DNA of 7,935 nt from Bacteroidales bacterium (GCA_017560705.1 JAFZEK010000093.1:1-7935), one strand, 5' to 3'; counted from the stretch's first letter, positions 1-7,215 are shown. Program-made: numbers and translations. The notes: a model not told the origin generated them from the letters alone.

Positions 1-3000
1 CGGGTTCTAGGCCTATTATCGTATATCCCCTACTGCCATCCACCTCTATTTTTGTACCATTGTCTTCGTTCACTCCTTCTAATCCATAGGATATTTCCCA
101 CTTCGTTTGTTCGGGCAAAGCACTCCAAGCTAATGTAATAGTATTCTTTGTCACATCGGCAGCCATTAGGTTTCTCACCATTTCGCAAGTGACGGTTCGG
201 AAATAGAAAGGTTCAGTCCAACTTCCCGAAACATTACCAGCCACACTACAATAGGGTTTCAGTCTGATAGTGTAGTCATTATTACTATACAATCTAGTTA
301 GGTTAGAAAAGGGAGTAGTCACCCTCATAGTATCCCAATTCGTTGAGCTATTGCCGTAGCCGTATGCCACATCCCATGCCTCGTGGGAACTTGAAGTGTC
401 TACCCAACGTATAGTGGCACTCGTCATTTCCACATCTTCTGCACAAATATTAATAGGAGAATAACAAGGAAGAGAAAGCATTGTAATGTTCCTGTAGTCC
501 CAATAAGAGAAAGCATTAGAGTCGCACACTCTTCTAATTCTCAAATTATAATCGGTGCCGGGCAATAATCCCGTAAGAAGATAATGAGAATTGTCTGGAA
601 CAAAGATAGGTTCCGTCCATTCCGTGCTACTAGTTTCCTTATAAGACACTTCGCTGTCCACATAATCATCCCAAGATATTTCTACAGCGTTTGTTCGCAC
701 ATCCAAGGTCAAGCTATCTAGTCTATTGCAAGTGTTTATACAGTTTTGGAATTTAATATTTCCACGATATTGATAAGAGAATCCATATCCCAAATTGGCT
801 AGCGATATTGGATCATCCGACTCGTAGGACAATCCTCTAATAGAATTACCGGTGCTGTGGTTGCACACATTTACGGAACCTAGCTCACGCCCTGTTTCAT
901 CCAACACCGCCACAACGATGTTATCCACTCCGTTGTAGGCAAACATTGAATCCAACAATATTTCTCTCCAGCGATACGATCCAGTGCCGCCAAATGTCAC
1001 TTCGCCATCGAACACCAACTGCAATTGAGAAATCGGTATCCACAAATTTCGTTGCAAGAACACACTTTCCCTAGTATGCCCCATATATATCTTTATATTT
1101 CTAGGTGTTAGGTTCATAACATAAGCCTCTTGGAAGAATATAGCAGTAATATTCATTTCCTCGCCACCCTGTAGAGTATCCAACTCGGACGACAAAAATA
1201 TCTGCTGACTATAGGAGTAGTTACGATTTGTTCTCAATGGGAATTGATTTGAACTTGTAGTAGAAGTTCCTACAGTTATATAGTCAGGAATCTCACAAGT
1301 TCCAGTTCTGAATGTTGAGCGTTGCCATCCCGAAGTATCACCTGGGCTACAAATACTTCTCACATAAATATCATAGTGAGTAAGCTCCAAAAGATTTGTT
1401 ATAACACAAGGATTGGATGTAGTAAACATATTTATGCCTGTACCCAATTCAAAACCGGAAAGTCCATACTCTATTTGCCAACTAGAGGCAGAGCCCAACT
1501 CTGTCCATCCTATAGTGGCAGAAGAAGATGTAGCATAAACGGCTTCTATATCCTGAACCATAGAGCAAGAACCACTCACACACTGAACATTGAATGCAAA
1601 ACCCGAAGAATTATTAGCACTTCCTGTATAGAAATTAATAGTAAGAGGACCGGTAGTAGATGCAAAAATAAGATTGCTTGCCGACATATCACTTTGGTAT
1701 ATCCTAGTAGTACTCATCGTTCCCACTCCATCATATACTGTTATTCTATCGCCACCGCCAACAGTTTCGTAGCTACCAGTGATGTACACCAAACTATTTT
1801 CCGACGAAGGATATACTATAAGAGTAGAGTTTACACGACTTGAATAGTCGCCTGTCAAACCACCATTGTCGTATATCCAACCATTGCACATATACACAGT
1901 GTCGGTACCGGAAGTTTGGAAATTATAATACCCCGGGCTACATTCCACGTATGATAGAGACCAATCGCTAGTGTCGCCAGGCCCGCATATCGAACGCACA
2001 TATACATTATATATAGTATCATTGGATAAATTGTCAAAAACATAAGGATGCGATGTGACACCTGAAACGATAGTACCTTGTCCTAAACTGGGATTTATCG
2101 GAGCTACTCCAAAGCACAATTGCCATTCTGTAGCAGCACCCAACTCTTGCCAATCCACTATAATACTATCCGAATGACTTCCGAGGCTCACTACATCGTA
2201 TGGCTTAGGACACGAGGGCATAACATCTAGCACTATATCATCTATCAAAAATGTTTCAACCTCTGAGGCTTCCATTAGTTTTGTCATAAAAGCAATGTGC
2301 CGTCCTTGTCCTGAGTAGGAAGAGAAAGGCACTTCATAGTAGTCCCAACGAGCTTCGTTATTACATATTATAGTATCCACAGCCTCAAAGGATGTTACAT
2401 CCATAGGATTAGCCATTACCCCCACTATAATATTAGAACGATAGTTAGTATCTTGATAAGCCTTAAAACCTAACTGAATAGTCGACATGTTTATGCCAGA
2501 GTCAAGCTCCGCGATGGCAAAATAAGTATAATCTACAACATTATAACTATCACTGCAATACATACGCATAGAGCCACCAATGTTTGCACCGGCACTTATG
2601 GAATCTATGTAAGGATAGATATTGCTATAAGTAGAAGCCGAAGAAAAACATGGATGCACAACACCTACTCCGAAACCATAACTGTCAAAATCTTCCGTCC
2701 ACGGCAAGTTGCTTATAGCCCCACACATAGTCCTGAACACCGCCACCGGACTCCACTCCGTAGCACCTCCCAGACGACAAACACCTTTCACATAAACATC
2801 GTAAACAGTATTTTGAGCAAGCCCAGTCAGGGTCAAAGAAGTATTGGTTGTAGTTATCGTTGTAGCTTCAGAACTACCGTGAGTATATCCGTATGGACCA
2901 TACTCCACAATCCACGAAGAAGAAGAATAGTCGGTCCAACTAATATCCATAGAGATGTCTGTAATATTTTCGATAGTTACGTTTCCGGGTCTCGAACATT

Positions 3001-6000
3001 CGCCTATCACGTCCACCACAACATTATCAATAAACGGATAATTATATTCCGGACTATCAAGCGATATACGTTTGCTCAAGAAAGCAATGTACGAACCATT
3101 TCCACTATAATTTCTCAAGAACACTTCAGCGTCAAACCAACGACCGGCTTGTTGCACATACACCGTGTCTACAGGCTCAAAGGTTTCAATATTATTAGGA
3201 TCGCTCATTACACCCACTATAATCGAGAACTCCGGATACACAGTGGTGTTCTTATACATTTGGAACTTCACCGATAATGTATCCATACTATATATATTAG
3301 TGTTCACCTGAGGCAACACAGCATAGGTGTAGCCTACAGTATTCACATTGTCATAACTATACATATACAACGAAGCCGGATTTGAGCCTAACGGCAAAGA
3401 GCCATCATCGTAGTTTTCCGAAGCTATATAAGGATAATTATAAGAGAAAGACGAATAGGTAGTCCAGCAGCTAGGAGCATTCACTACCGTCGCAGTATCA
3501 GTATCGTTGAAAGTTTCTATCCATGGCAAAGAGTTTATTGCACCACAAGTAGTGCTGGCAGACACTACCGCATAAGCACTTCCTTGGCTACAATTCGACG
3601 ACAGTTTTATATCATACTTCGTTGTCGGACTAAGCGATGTTATAGTATAAGTATTCACACCTTGTATTAAACCCACATAAGTCCATGTTGTATCAGCAGC
3701 ACGTTTGCACTCCAATATCCACTGAGTTTCATCATATCCCGGAACCCACACAATCTTCAACGACGAGCTTTGAGAATCCACAACCGCCACAGAAGGAGCC
3801 ACACAGTCGGGGTTGTTATCACAATTACCACCTAGCAACAACACATTACATCTATGATTTACACGCGACTTATACTCGTTAAACGAAGATGGATTAGCCG
3901 GGTCCGGATTCACATAGTCGTTATAATAGCATATCGACTTATATTCCACACCCGTAGGATGCCCCTTGAAGAAATCATCATAAGTTCCTCTTGCATCAGA
4001 GTTATCATCGATGGCAAGCACCAAATTATCTACGCCATTATAAAGAAAAGCATCGTCAAAGTGGAATACATTCAAGCCGTCTCTACAGTTAAGATTACCT
4101 GTATACAACAGTTTAAGACTATCCAAAGGAATAAGGCTATTCACATCAGCAAAAACAGAATCGGAAGTATGACCTAAATAGATGGACACATTATTTTTAG
4201 AAGAAATGGACCACGTTTGTCTATAATAAAAACCTATTCCTAATATTACTCTAGATCCATGCAACTCATTAGCATCAAATATCTGCTGAGTATACGAATA
4301 GTCCGTTCCAGACCTCAGCGGAAAATCATTTCTCAAATCAAAGATTGAAGAATCGCCAATATAGACATTGTTATAGGCTGCAAAGTTTAAAGAGTAACAC
4401 ATCTTAGTGGTAAAACATACAGTATCGGTCCAGTCACTTACCGAACTGCCACCACACACCGATCTTACCCTCACTCTATAATTAGAATTATTATCCAAAC
4501 CCGAAAGCATTATATATCTCTCGTTTGTAGTCATCACATTCGGACTTTGCCCCTCTTTAGTTATCTCCAACTCATAACTTGCGGGGTAACCATTTATGCC
4601 TTCCACCGGTTTCCACGACACAAAAGCCGAAGACACTTCCACCAACGACACCGCCACACTATCCGGTACAGAACACTGCGGAATGAGCGACACCATTACA
4701 TTGGAAACATACGACTCGCTAGTACCCGAACTGTATGGTGCCATTATAGTTATATATTTACCTTCACCTTGATAGGTATTGAGGTTTACAATCATTTCTT
4801 GCCACTCGCCCCTTATGCTAGGAACGACACTCGCCACAGTAGTAAATGTGTTTACATCGTAGGGATTAACCATTACGCCTACCTCTAGATTGGTATTATA
4901 GCTAGCCAACGAATTCTTCATCATAAACTTCAACTGCAACGTGTTTACATAGTCTTCGAACTGTGGCAACACCAGATAAGAGTAATGAGCATTATTACCC
5001 TTGGTGAAATTCATCGAAATATAATCATTTAGCAGAGTTTGTTTATACGGAGAATTAACACTGTAGTTAGTATACCTCTTCCAACAAGGGTCTATCGCTG
5101 CCGCTGAGGAATAACCATCACCCCACGAAGCAAAGTTTTGAACATACGGCAACGAATCATGAGGATAAGGAGGACATGCAGTACAACACTTAGGAAAGAC
5201 CAACCAAGCACTCTGCTGCTCTTCATCGCACACAGCTTGCACCCAAATATAATAGTCCGTATTCGAAGGCAAGTGACTGATAACATAGTTTGTAGTATTC
5301 ACTATAGCACTGTCTGTAGCAGCTAATATATTATTCACCGACGACCATTTTACAACATAATGAGAAGCTATATGAACGCTATCGCTCCATTCAATGGTTA
5401 TATCCGACGATGATATATCCAACACATTAGCATTGTATGGAGCAGGGCAACTTGCATTCACCTCTTGCAACATCAAGTCATCAATGTACATACTATTATC
5501 AGCACCACCGGCACACAACAATACAATACGAGTAGCATCACCGGAGTATCCCTCAAAACTTACAGTATGACGATAGCGAGTGTGCGACACCAAAGGACTC
5601 ACAGTATCTATAGGTATAATATTTGCTACATCCAAAGAATCTGTAAGCAAACCCACTACAATACTACAATGATTAGCTAACGCCAAATAACTAAACGACA
5701 ATTCTAGCGATGCTATAGAATACCTTTGAGTATCTATTTCGGGCAAAATCACCGCACTATGAGCCGTCTCGTTACTAGAAAAATACAATGACGACGGCCT
5801 GCTAAAGCAGACATTTCCACTACACATAGGATAGTTATTGGCCGAAAACCGAGTCCAACAGTCTGGAATAACACTATTACCTGTTCCGTAAGAATCAAAA
5901 GTTTCAATATAAGGCAACTTCAGATTATCACACAAAGTTCGGAAGCTAATCTTTTTTCCTCTACTCATTTCGTAAGCATCGCAGTTGGTATAAATATACA

Positions 6001-6910
6001 CATCATATAGTGTATTCGACAACAATTCCGTCAGCTGATAAGCAGTGTCGTAGACTGTAATGCGAGTTCCCGCACCTTGAGTAAATCCCGCAGGACCATA
6101 CTCCACAGTGTAATTCATCACTCCTCCGGCCTGAAGCCATGACAATTCCACTGATGATTCGGTAATATTTTGAGCCAAAAGTCTAAAAGTATTGGGACAC
6201 GAAAGCTCATTACGAACAAATTCATAATACCGATTTGCACCGTGCCACGCACTAAAAGAAGTGCCATAATAAGAATTCCTAAGAATAGCAGAATGAGTAG
6301 TAGGATGTATTATACAAAAGTCCGTACTAGAAATACCCCAACCTGTTTGATAGCCTGAAACAATACTCGACGGTGCTGTCGGACCATAAACCAAAACTAC
6401 TTTATTAGAATCCTCATGCAACTGCACCTGCCACATCACATCCGCAACCGATGATAAACTATGATTACGAGCCATCTTATACTCAGCCACAAGAATACGA
6501 TGAGGAGGCCCACCGTGTATTTCATACTTCACATATCCATTGGCACCCGTTCCTATATCCATAGCTACCCCCGAAATCTTTGGCATAGCGACATTATAAT
6601 TACTATAGAAAAACGTACCACAATTGTTGGCAGGAACAACCTGCGAACCTAAACGCATAGTACCATTGCTATTTACCGAAAACTGGCTATACACATCCTC
6701 CCCTAATATAAAATTAAAGCCGATATTCAGCAATGGTGAGGCTTGGTCATCAACAGAATTACCTATAAGTTCTACAGCACTACTCGTTAATGGTATCCAC
6801 ATAGTACTATCCACTCCAGTACGGAAAGTATAATCCGACAAGTTTTGTGCATGCGTTGTCCACGAAACCAACATAGCCGCAAACAACAATTTTTGTAAAG
6901 CTTTCTTCAT
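1..6910 (-). CDS. Giant secreted FN3/MAM-like/CUB mosaic protein (3' end outside window)
   Basis: Reading leftward from ATG 6910, the frame stays open for 2303 codons plus one base with no stop or frameshift; the C-terminus is beyond the window. Visible order by residue: signal peptide 1-21; N-terminal beta-rich domain about 22-237; FN3-1 238-326; MAM-like-1 327-487; FN3-2 488-578; MAM-like-2 579-745; FN3-3 746-837; QQIF beta-sandwich-1 838-1035; FN3-4 1036-1121; MAM-like-3 1122-1304; FN3-5 1305-1395; MAM-like-4 1396-1566; FN3-6 1567-1656; CUB-like 1657-1781; FN3-7 1782-1871; QQIF-2 1872-2060; FN3-8 2061-2148; FN3-9 2149-2241; FN3-10 2242 to the edge. There is no lipobox cysteine after the signal peptide, so it is not a lipoprotein. 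The start is supported by the signal peptide and by a promoter about 57 nt upstream. By analogy with the upstream gene I infer T9SS export and surface attachment or release. Such all-beta mosaics are usually adhesive or carbohydrate/protein-binding; no catalytic motif is visible and the ligand is unknown. It is probably transcribed alone. Confidence 0.95.
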   Translation of the reverse strand, partial: MKKALQKLLFAAMLVSWTTHAQNLSDYTFRTGVDSTMWIPLTSSAVELIGNSVDDQASPLLNIGFNFILGEDVYSQFSVNSNGTMRLGSQVVPANNCGTFFYSNYNVAMPKISGVAMDIGTGANGYVKYEIHGGPPHRILVAEYKMARNHSLSSVADVMWQVQLHEDSNKVVLVYGPTAPSSIVSGYQTGWGISSTDFCIIHPTTHSAILRNSYYGTSFSAWHGANRYYEFVRNELSCPNTFRLLAQNITESSVELSWLQAGGVMNYTVEYGPAGFTQGAGTRITVYDTAYQLTELLSNTLYDVYIYTNCDAYEMSRGKKISFRTLCDNLKLPYIETFDSYGTGNSVIPDCWTRFSANNYPMCSGNVCFSRPSSLYFSSNETAHSAVILPEIDTQRYSIASLELSFSYLALANHCSIVVGLLTDSLDVANIIPIDTVSPLVSHTRYRHTVSFEGYSGDATRIVLLCAGGADNSMYIDDLMLQEVNASCPAPYNANVLDISSSDITIEWSDSVHIASHYVVKWSSVNNILAATDSAIVNTTNYVISHLPSNTDYYIWVQAVCDEEQQSAWLVFPKCCTACPPYPHDSLPYVQNFASWGDGYSSAAAIDPCWKRYTNYSVNSPYKQTLLNDYISMNFTKGNNAHYSYLVLPQFEDYVNTLQLKFMMKNSLASYNTNLEVGVMVNPYDVNTFTTVASVVPSIRGEWQEMIVNLNTYQGEGKYITIMAPYSSGTSESYVSNVMVSLIPQCSVPDSVAVSLVEVSSAFVSWKPVEGINGYPASYELEITKEGQSPNVMTTNERYIMLSGLDNNSNYRVRVRSVCGGSSVSDWTDTVCFTTKMCYSLNFAAYNNVYIGDSSIFDLRNDFPLRSGTDYSYTQQIFDANELHGSRVILGIGFYYRQTWSISSKNNVSIYLGHTSDSVFADVNSLIPLDSLKLLYTGNLNCRDGLNVFHFDDAFLYNGVDNLVLAIDDNSDARGTYDDFFKGHPTGVEYKSICYYNDYVNPDPANPSSFNEYKSRVNHRCNVLLLGGNCDNNPDCVAPSVAVVDSQSSSLKIVWVPGYDETQWILECKRAADTTWTYVGLIQGVNTYTITSLSPTTKYDIKLSSNCSQGSAYAVVSASTTCGAINSLPWIETFNDTDTATVVNAPSCWTTYSSFSYNYPYIASENYDDGSLPLGSNPASLYMYSYDNVNTVGYTYAVLPQVNTNIYSMDTLSVKFQMYKNTTVYPEFSIIVGVMSDPNNIETFEPVDTVYVQQAGRWFDAEVFLRNYSGNGSYIAFLSKRISLDSPEYNYPFIDNVVVDVIGECSRPGNVTIENITDISMDISWTDYSSSSWIVEYGPYGYTHGSSEATTITTTNTSLTLTGLAQNTVYDVYVKGVCRLGGATEWSPVAVFRTMCGAISNLPWTEDFDSYGFGVGVVHPCFSSASTYSNIYPYIDSISAGANIGGSMRMYCSDSYNVVDYTYFAIAELDSGINMSTIQLGFKAYQDTNYRSNIIVGVMANPMDVTSFEAVDTIICNNEARWDYYEVPFSSYSGQGRHIAFMTKLMEASEVETFLIDDIVLDVMPSCPKPYDVVSLGSHSDSIIVDWQELGAATEWQLCFGVAPINPSLGQGTIVSGVTSHPYVFDNLSNDTIYNVYVRSICGPGDTSDWSLSYVECSPGYYNFQTSGTDTVYMCNGWIYDNGGLTGDYSSRVNSTLIVYPSSENSLVYITGSYETVGGGDRITVYDGVGTMSTTRIYQSDMSASNLIFASTTGPLTINFYTGSANNSSGFAFNVQCVSGSCSMVQDIEAVYATSSSATIGWTELGSASSWQIEYGLSGFELGTGINMFTTSNPCVITNLLELTHYDIYVRSICSPGDTSGWQRSTFRTGTCEIPDYITVGTSTTSSNQFPLRTNRNYSYSQQIFLSSELDTLQGGEEMNITAIFFQEAYVMNLTPRNIKIYMGHTRESVFLQRNLWIPISQLQLVFDGEVTFGGTGSYRWREILLDSMFAYNGVDNIVVAVLDETGRELGSVNVCNHSTGNSIRGLSYESDDPISLANLGYGFSYQYRGNIKFQNCINTCNRLDSLTLDVRTNAVEISWDDYVDSEVSYKETSSTEWTEPIFVPDNSHYLLTGLLPGTDYNLRIRRVCDSNAFSYWDYRNITMLSLPCYSPINICAEDVEMTSATIRWVDTSSSHEAWDVAYGYGNSSTNWDTMRVTTPFSNLTRLYSNNDYTIRLKPYCSVAGNVSGSWTEPFYFRTVTCEMVRNLMAADVTKNTITLAWSALPEQTKWEISYGLEGVNEDNGTKIEVDGSRGYTIIGLEP
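731..1297 (-). other. QQIF beta-sandwich domain 2
   Basis: Residues 1872-2060. It parallels domain 1 step by step: FPLRTNRNYSYSQQIF, ITAIFFQ, KIYMGHTRESVF, PISQLQLVFDG, FAYNGVDNIVVAVLDE and a closing GNIKFQNC. The shared GHT-x-x-SVF and YNGVDN motifs make common ancestry of the two copies clear. Confidence 0.68.
1568..1942 (-). other. CUB-like domain
   Basis: Residues 1657-1781. After CSPGYYNFQ come CNGWIYDNGG, a YSSRVNSTLIVYP strand, GGGDRITVYDG, a short loop, then LTINFYTGSANNSSGFAFNVQC. The GDRITVYDG and SGFAFNV phrases match the core of CUB domains, which in bacteria occur in secreted surface proteins and proteases. It is the only such domain visible here. Its acidic residues may bind calcium, as in many CUB domains; this is inferred. 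Confidence 0.72.
2213..2725 (-). other. MAM-like / choice-of-anchor-J-like domain 4
   Basis: Residues 1396-1566. Opens CGAISNLPWTEDFDSYG, then HPCF where the other copies have CW, SMRMYCSDS, YFAIAELD, VGVMANPMDV, GQGRHIAFMTK and LIDDIVLDV. The Trp-to-Phe change after the cysteine is a small departure from the other three copies. Confidence 0.68.
2999..3547 (-). other. MAM-like / choice-of-anchor-J-like domain 3
   Basis: Residues 1122-1304. Opens CGAINSLPWIETFN, then PSCW, SLYMYSYDN, YAVLPQVN, VGVMSDPNN, a GNGSYIAFLSK strand and FIDNVVVDV. It is most similar to domain 4 by eye. Confidence 0.68.
3806..4399 (-). other. QQIF beta-sandwich domain 1
   Basis: Residues 838-1035. Landmarks are FPLRSGTDYSYTQQIF, ILGIGFYY, SIYLGHTSDSVF, PLDSLKLLYTG, FLYNGVDNLVLAIDD and a C-terminal HRCNVLLLG. 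The same domain plan recurs in many T9SS-exported Bacteroidota proteins; I know no formal name or function for it. This copy has extra cysteines near its end (ICYYND, HRCN, GGNCDNNPDC). Confidence 0.65.
4676..5176 (-). other. MAM-like / choice-of-anchor-J-like domain 2
   Basis: Residues 579-745. Same plan as domain 1: LPYVQNFASWG, DPCW, YLVLPQFED, VGVMVNPYDV, then a GEGKYITIMAPY strand. It lacks the clear IDD motif found near the end of the other copies (SNVMVSL sits in that place), so it is the most diverged of the four. Confidence 0.62.
5450..5932 (-). other. MAM-like / choice-of-anchor-J-like domain 1
   Basis: Residues 327-487. The type is shown by LPYIETFDSYG near the start, then PDCW about 25 residues in, a SSLYF strand, AVILPEID, a VGLLTD strand and a closing MYIDDLML. 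This order is typical of jelly-roll domains between FN3 modules in Bacteroidota surface proteins, related to MAM or choice-of-anchor-J families. A carbohydrate- or protein-binding role is plausible but not shown. Confidence 0.65.
6200..6847 (-). other. N-terminal beta-rich domain of the giant protein
   Basis: Residues about 22-237. It opens YTFRTGVDSTMWIPL and carries phrases such as NIGFNFILGE, QFSVNSNGTMRLG and YYEFVRN. This pattern (a glycine-rich 'fixed threshold', 'normal shape', then 'observed at this point' beta hairpins) is common at the start of large secreted Bacteroidota proteins and loosely recalls nidogen-like extracellular domains. I recognise the type, not a named family. It contains only two cysteines (Cys97, Cys199), unlike the cysteine-led modules that follow. 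Confidence 0.6.
6848..6910 (-). other. Sec signal peptide of the giant protein
   Basis: Residues 1-21 show a classic Sec signal: a basic N-terminus (MKKALQK), a hydrophobic core (LLFAAMLVSW) and a polar end THA followed by QN. Cleavage is most likely after Ala21, leaving Gln22 as the new N-terminus. No cysteine follows the site, which argues against lipidation. Export to the periplasm is the first step expected of a T9SS client. Confidence 0.88.
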
Positions 6911-6935
6911 GGCTAATAGTTTTTTTATTAATAAA
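6911..6935 (-). promoter_or_regulatory. A-rich translation start region without Shine-Dalgarno
   Basis: Just before the ATG, the minus strand carries seven A (6926-6920) and then CTATTAGCC. No purine-rich GGAGG-like site is present. Bacteroidota commonly initiate on A-rich, unstructured leaders, which fits. A 12-bp all-AT palindrome, TTTATTAATAAA (6924-6935), overlaps the A tract; with such composition it may be chance. Confidence 0.55.
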
Positions 6936-6966
6936 CTCGTTGCATTCTTTCTAATATAAAACATTG

Positions 6967-6997
6967 CAAATATACATATTTCCACAATACTATCAAA
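6967..6997 (-). promoter_or_regulatory. Bacteroidota-type promoter of the giant gene
   Basis: On the minus strand, TTTG (6997-6994) is followed after 19 nt by TATATTTG (6974-6967). This is an exact match to the Bacteroidota -33/-7 consensus TTTG ... TAnnTTTG with the usual gap. Transcription would begin near 6960, giving a leader of about 50 nt before ATG 6910. Confidence 0.8.
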
Positions 6998-7109
6998 ACG
7001 GAAAAGTGTTAAATCCCAACACTACACACTCAACTATCTATAGAGCAAAATATTATACATTAACTCTTTATTACATTATATTTCTCCAATTATCGTTTAA
7101 CAATATATC

Positions 7110-7123
7110 AAAACAATTGTTTT
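7110..7123. promoter_or_regulatory. Perfect 14-bp palindrome, possible operator
   Basis: AAAACAATTGTTTT is a perfect inverted repeat with no spacer, directly beside the tandem repeat array and about 113 bp upstream of the -33 element. Symmetry of this size suits a dimeric DNA-binding protein, but the AT-rich composition makes chance possible and no regulator is encoded in the window. Confidence 0.35.
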
Positions 7124-7125
7124 CC

Positions 7126-7215
7126 TACATCGGGGAGGAAAATTCATCTACATCACGAGGAAAATAAAACTATATCGGGGAGGAAAATTCACCTACATCA
7201 CGAGGAAAATTCCAT
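7126..7215. repeat. Tandem repeat array, two 37-bp copies / four 22-23 bp units
   Basis: Copies at 7129-7165 and 7174-7210 are identical except for T/C at position 19 of the copy, with a period of 45 bp. Each copy splits into two related units, one beginning TAYATCGGGGAGGAAAAT and one beginning TACATCACGAGGAAAAT, giving units at about 7126, 7149, 7171 and 7194. The array sits about 130-215 bp upstream of the promoter of the giant gene and past the terminator of the neighbour. Function unknown: operator array, dispersed genomic repeat, or slipped duplication. Confidence 0.85.

Larger units (their letters stand above)
1..6199 (-). repeat. Ten FN3 modules in the giant protein
   Basis: FN3 modules lie at 6199-5933, 5449-5177, 4675-4400, 3805-3548, 2998-2726, 2212-1943, 1567-1298, 730-467, 466-188 and 187-1 (last one cut by the edge). 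Each has the FN3 signature: a B-strand tryptophan (for example VELSW, ITIEW, TIGW, VEISW), a mid-strand WxxEYG-type segment in many copies, a turn like LTGL, and an F strand of the form YDVYVRSIC. Each begins with a cysteine. Modules 8, 9 and 10 are consecutive; the earlier ones are separated by other domains. Confidence 0.85.

Noticed and set aside
1322..1843. Plus-strand open frame of 173 codons
   Set aside because: It lies antisense to a well-supported FN3/CUB-coding stretch, its product is low-complexity and Arg/Thr/Ser/Ile-rich with no recognisable domain, and it has no promoter or start context. It is a shadow of the minus-strand gene.
1855..2061. Minus-strand frame of 68 codons in another register, with hydrophobic stretches
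   Set aside because: It overlaps FN3-6 and CUB coding in a different frame; the apparent membrane segments come from out-of-frame reading of Tyr/Val/Ile codons.
2654..3277. Plus-strand open frame of 207 codons
   Set aside because: Antisense to MAM-like-3, FN3-5 and MAM-like-4, which are clearly conserved on the minus strand; the translated product resembles no protein family.
3685..4888. Several shorter plus-strand frames (3685-3882, 3854-4177, 4547-4888)
   Set aside because: All are antisense to the QQIF domain 1 and FN3-3 / MAM-like-2 coding region and show no family resemblance or start signals.
1..6910. Several separate genes or a frameshifted pseudogene instead of one large gene
   Set aside because: All module-opening cysteines fall in the same frame counted from ATG 6910, and the translation stays sensible through every module boundary with no stop.
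6964..7167. Plus-strand frame of 67 codons in the intergenic region
   Set aside because: It runs across the minus-strand promoter, the palindrome and part of the repeat array, has no ribosome-binding or promoter context, and has the composition of AT-rich non-coding DNA.
7126..7215. CRISPR array
   Set aside because: The 37-bp copies are separated by only 8 bp, there are only two, and each is internally repetitive; no cas genes are near.
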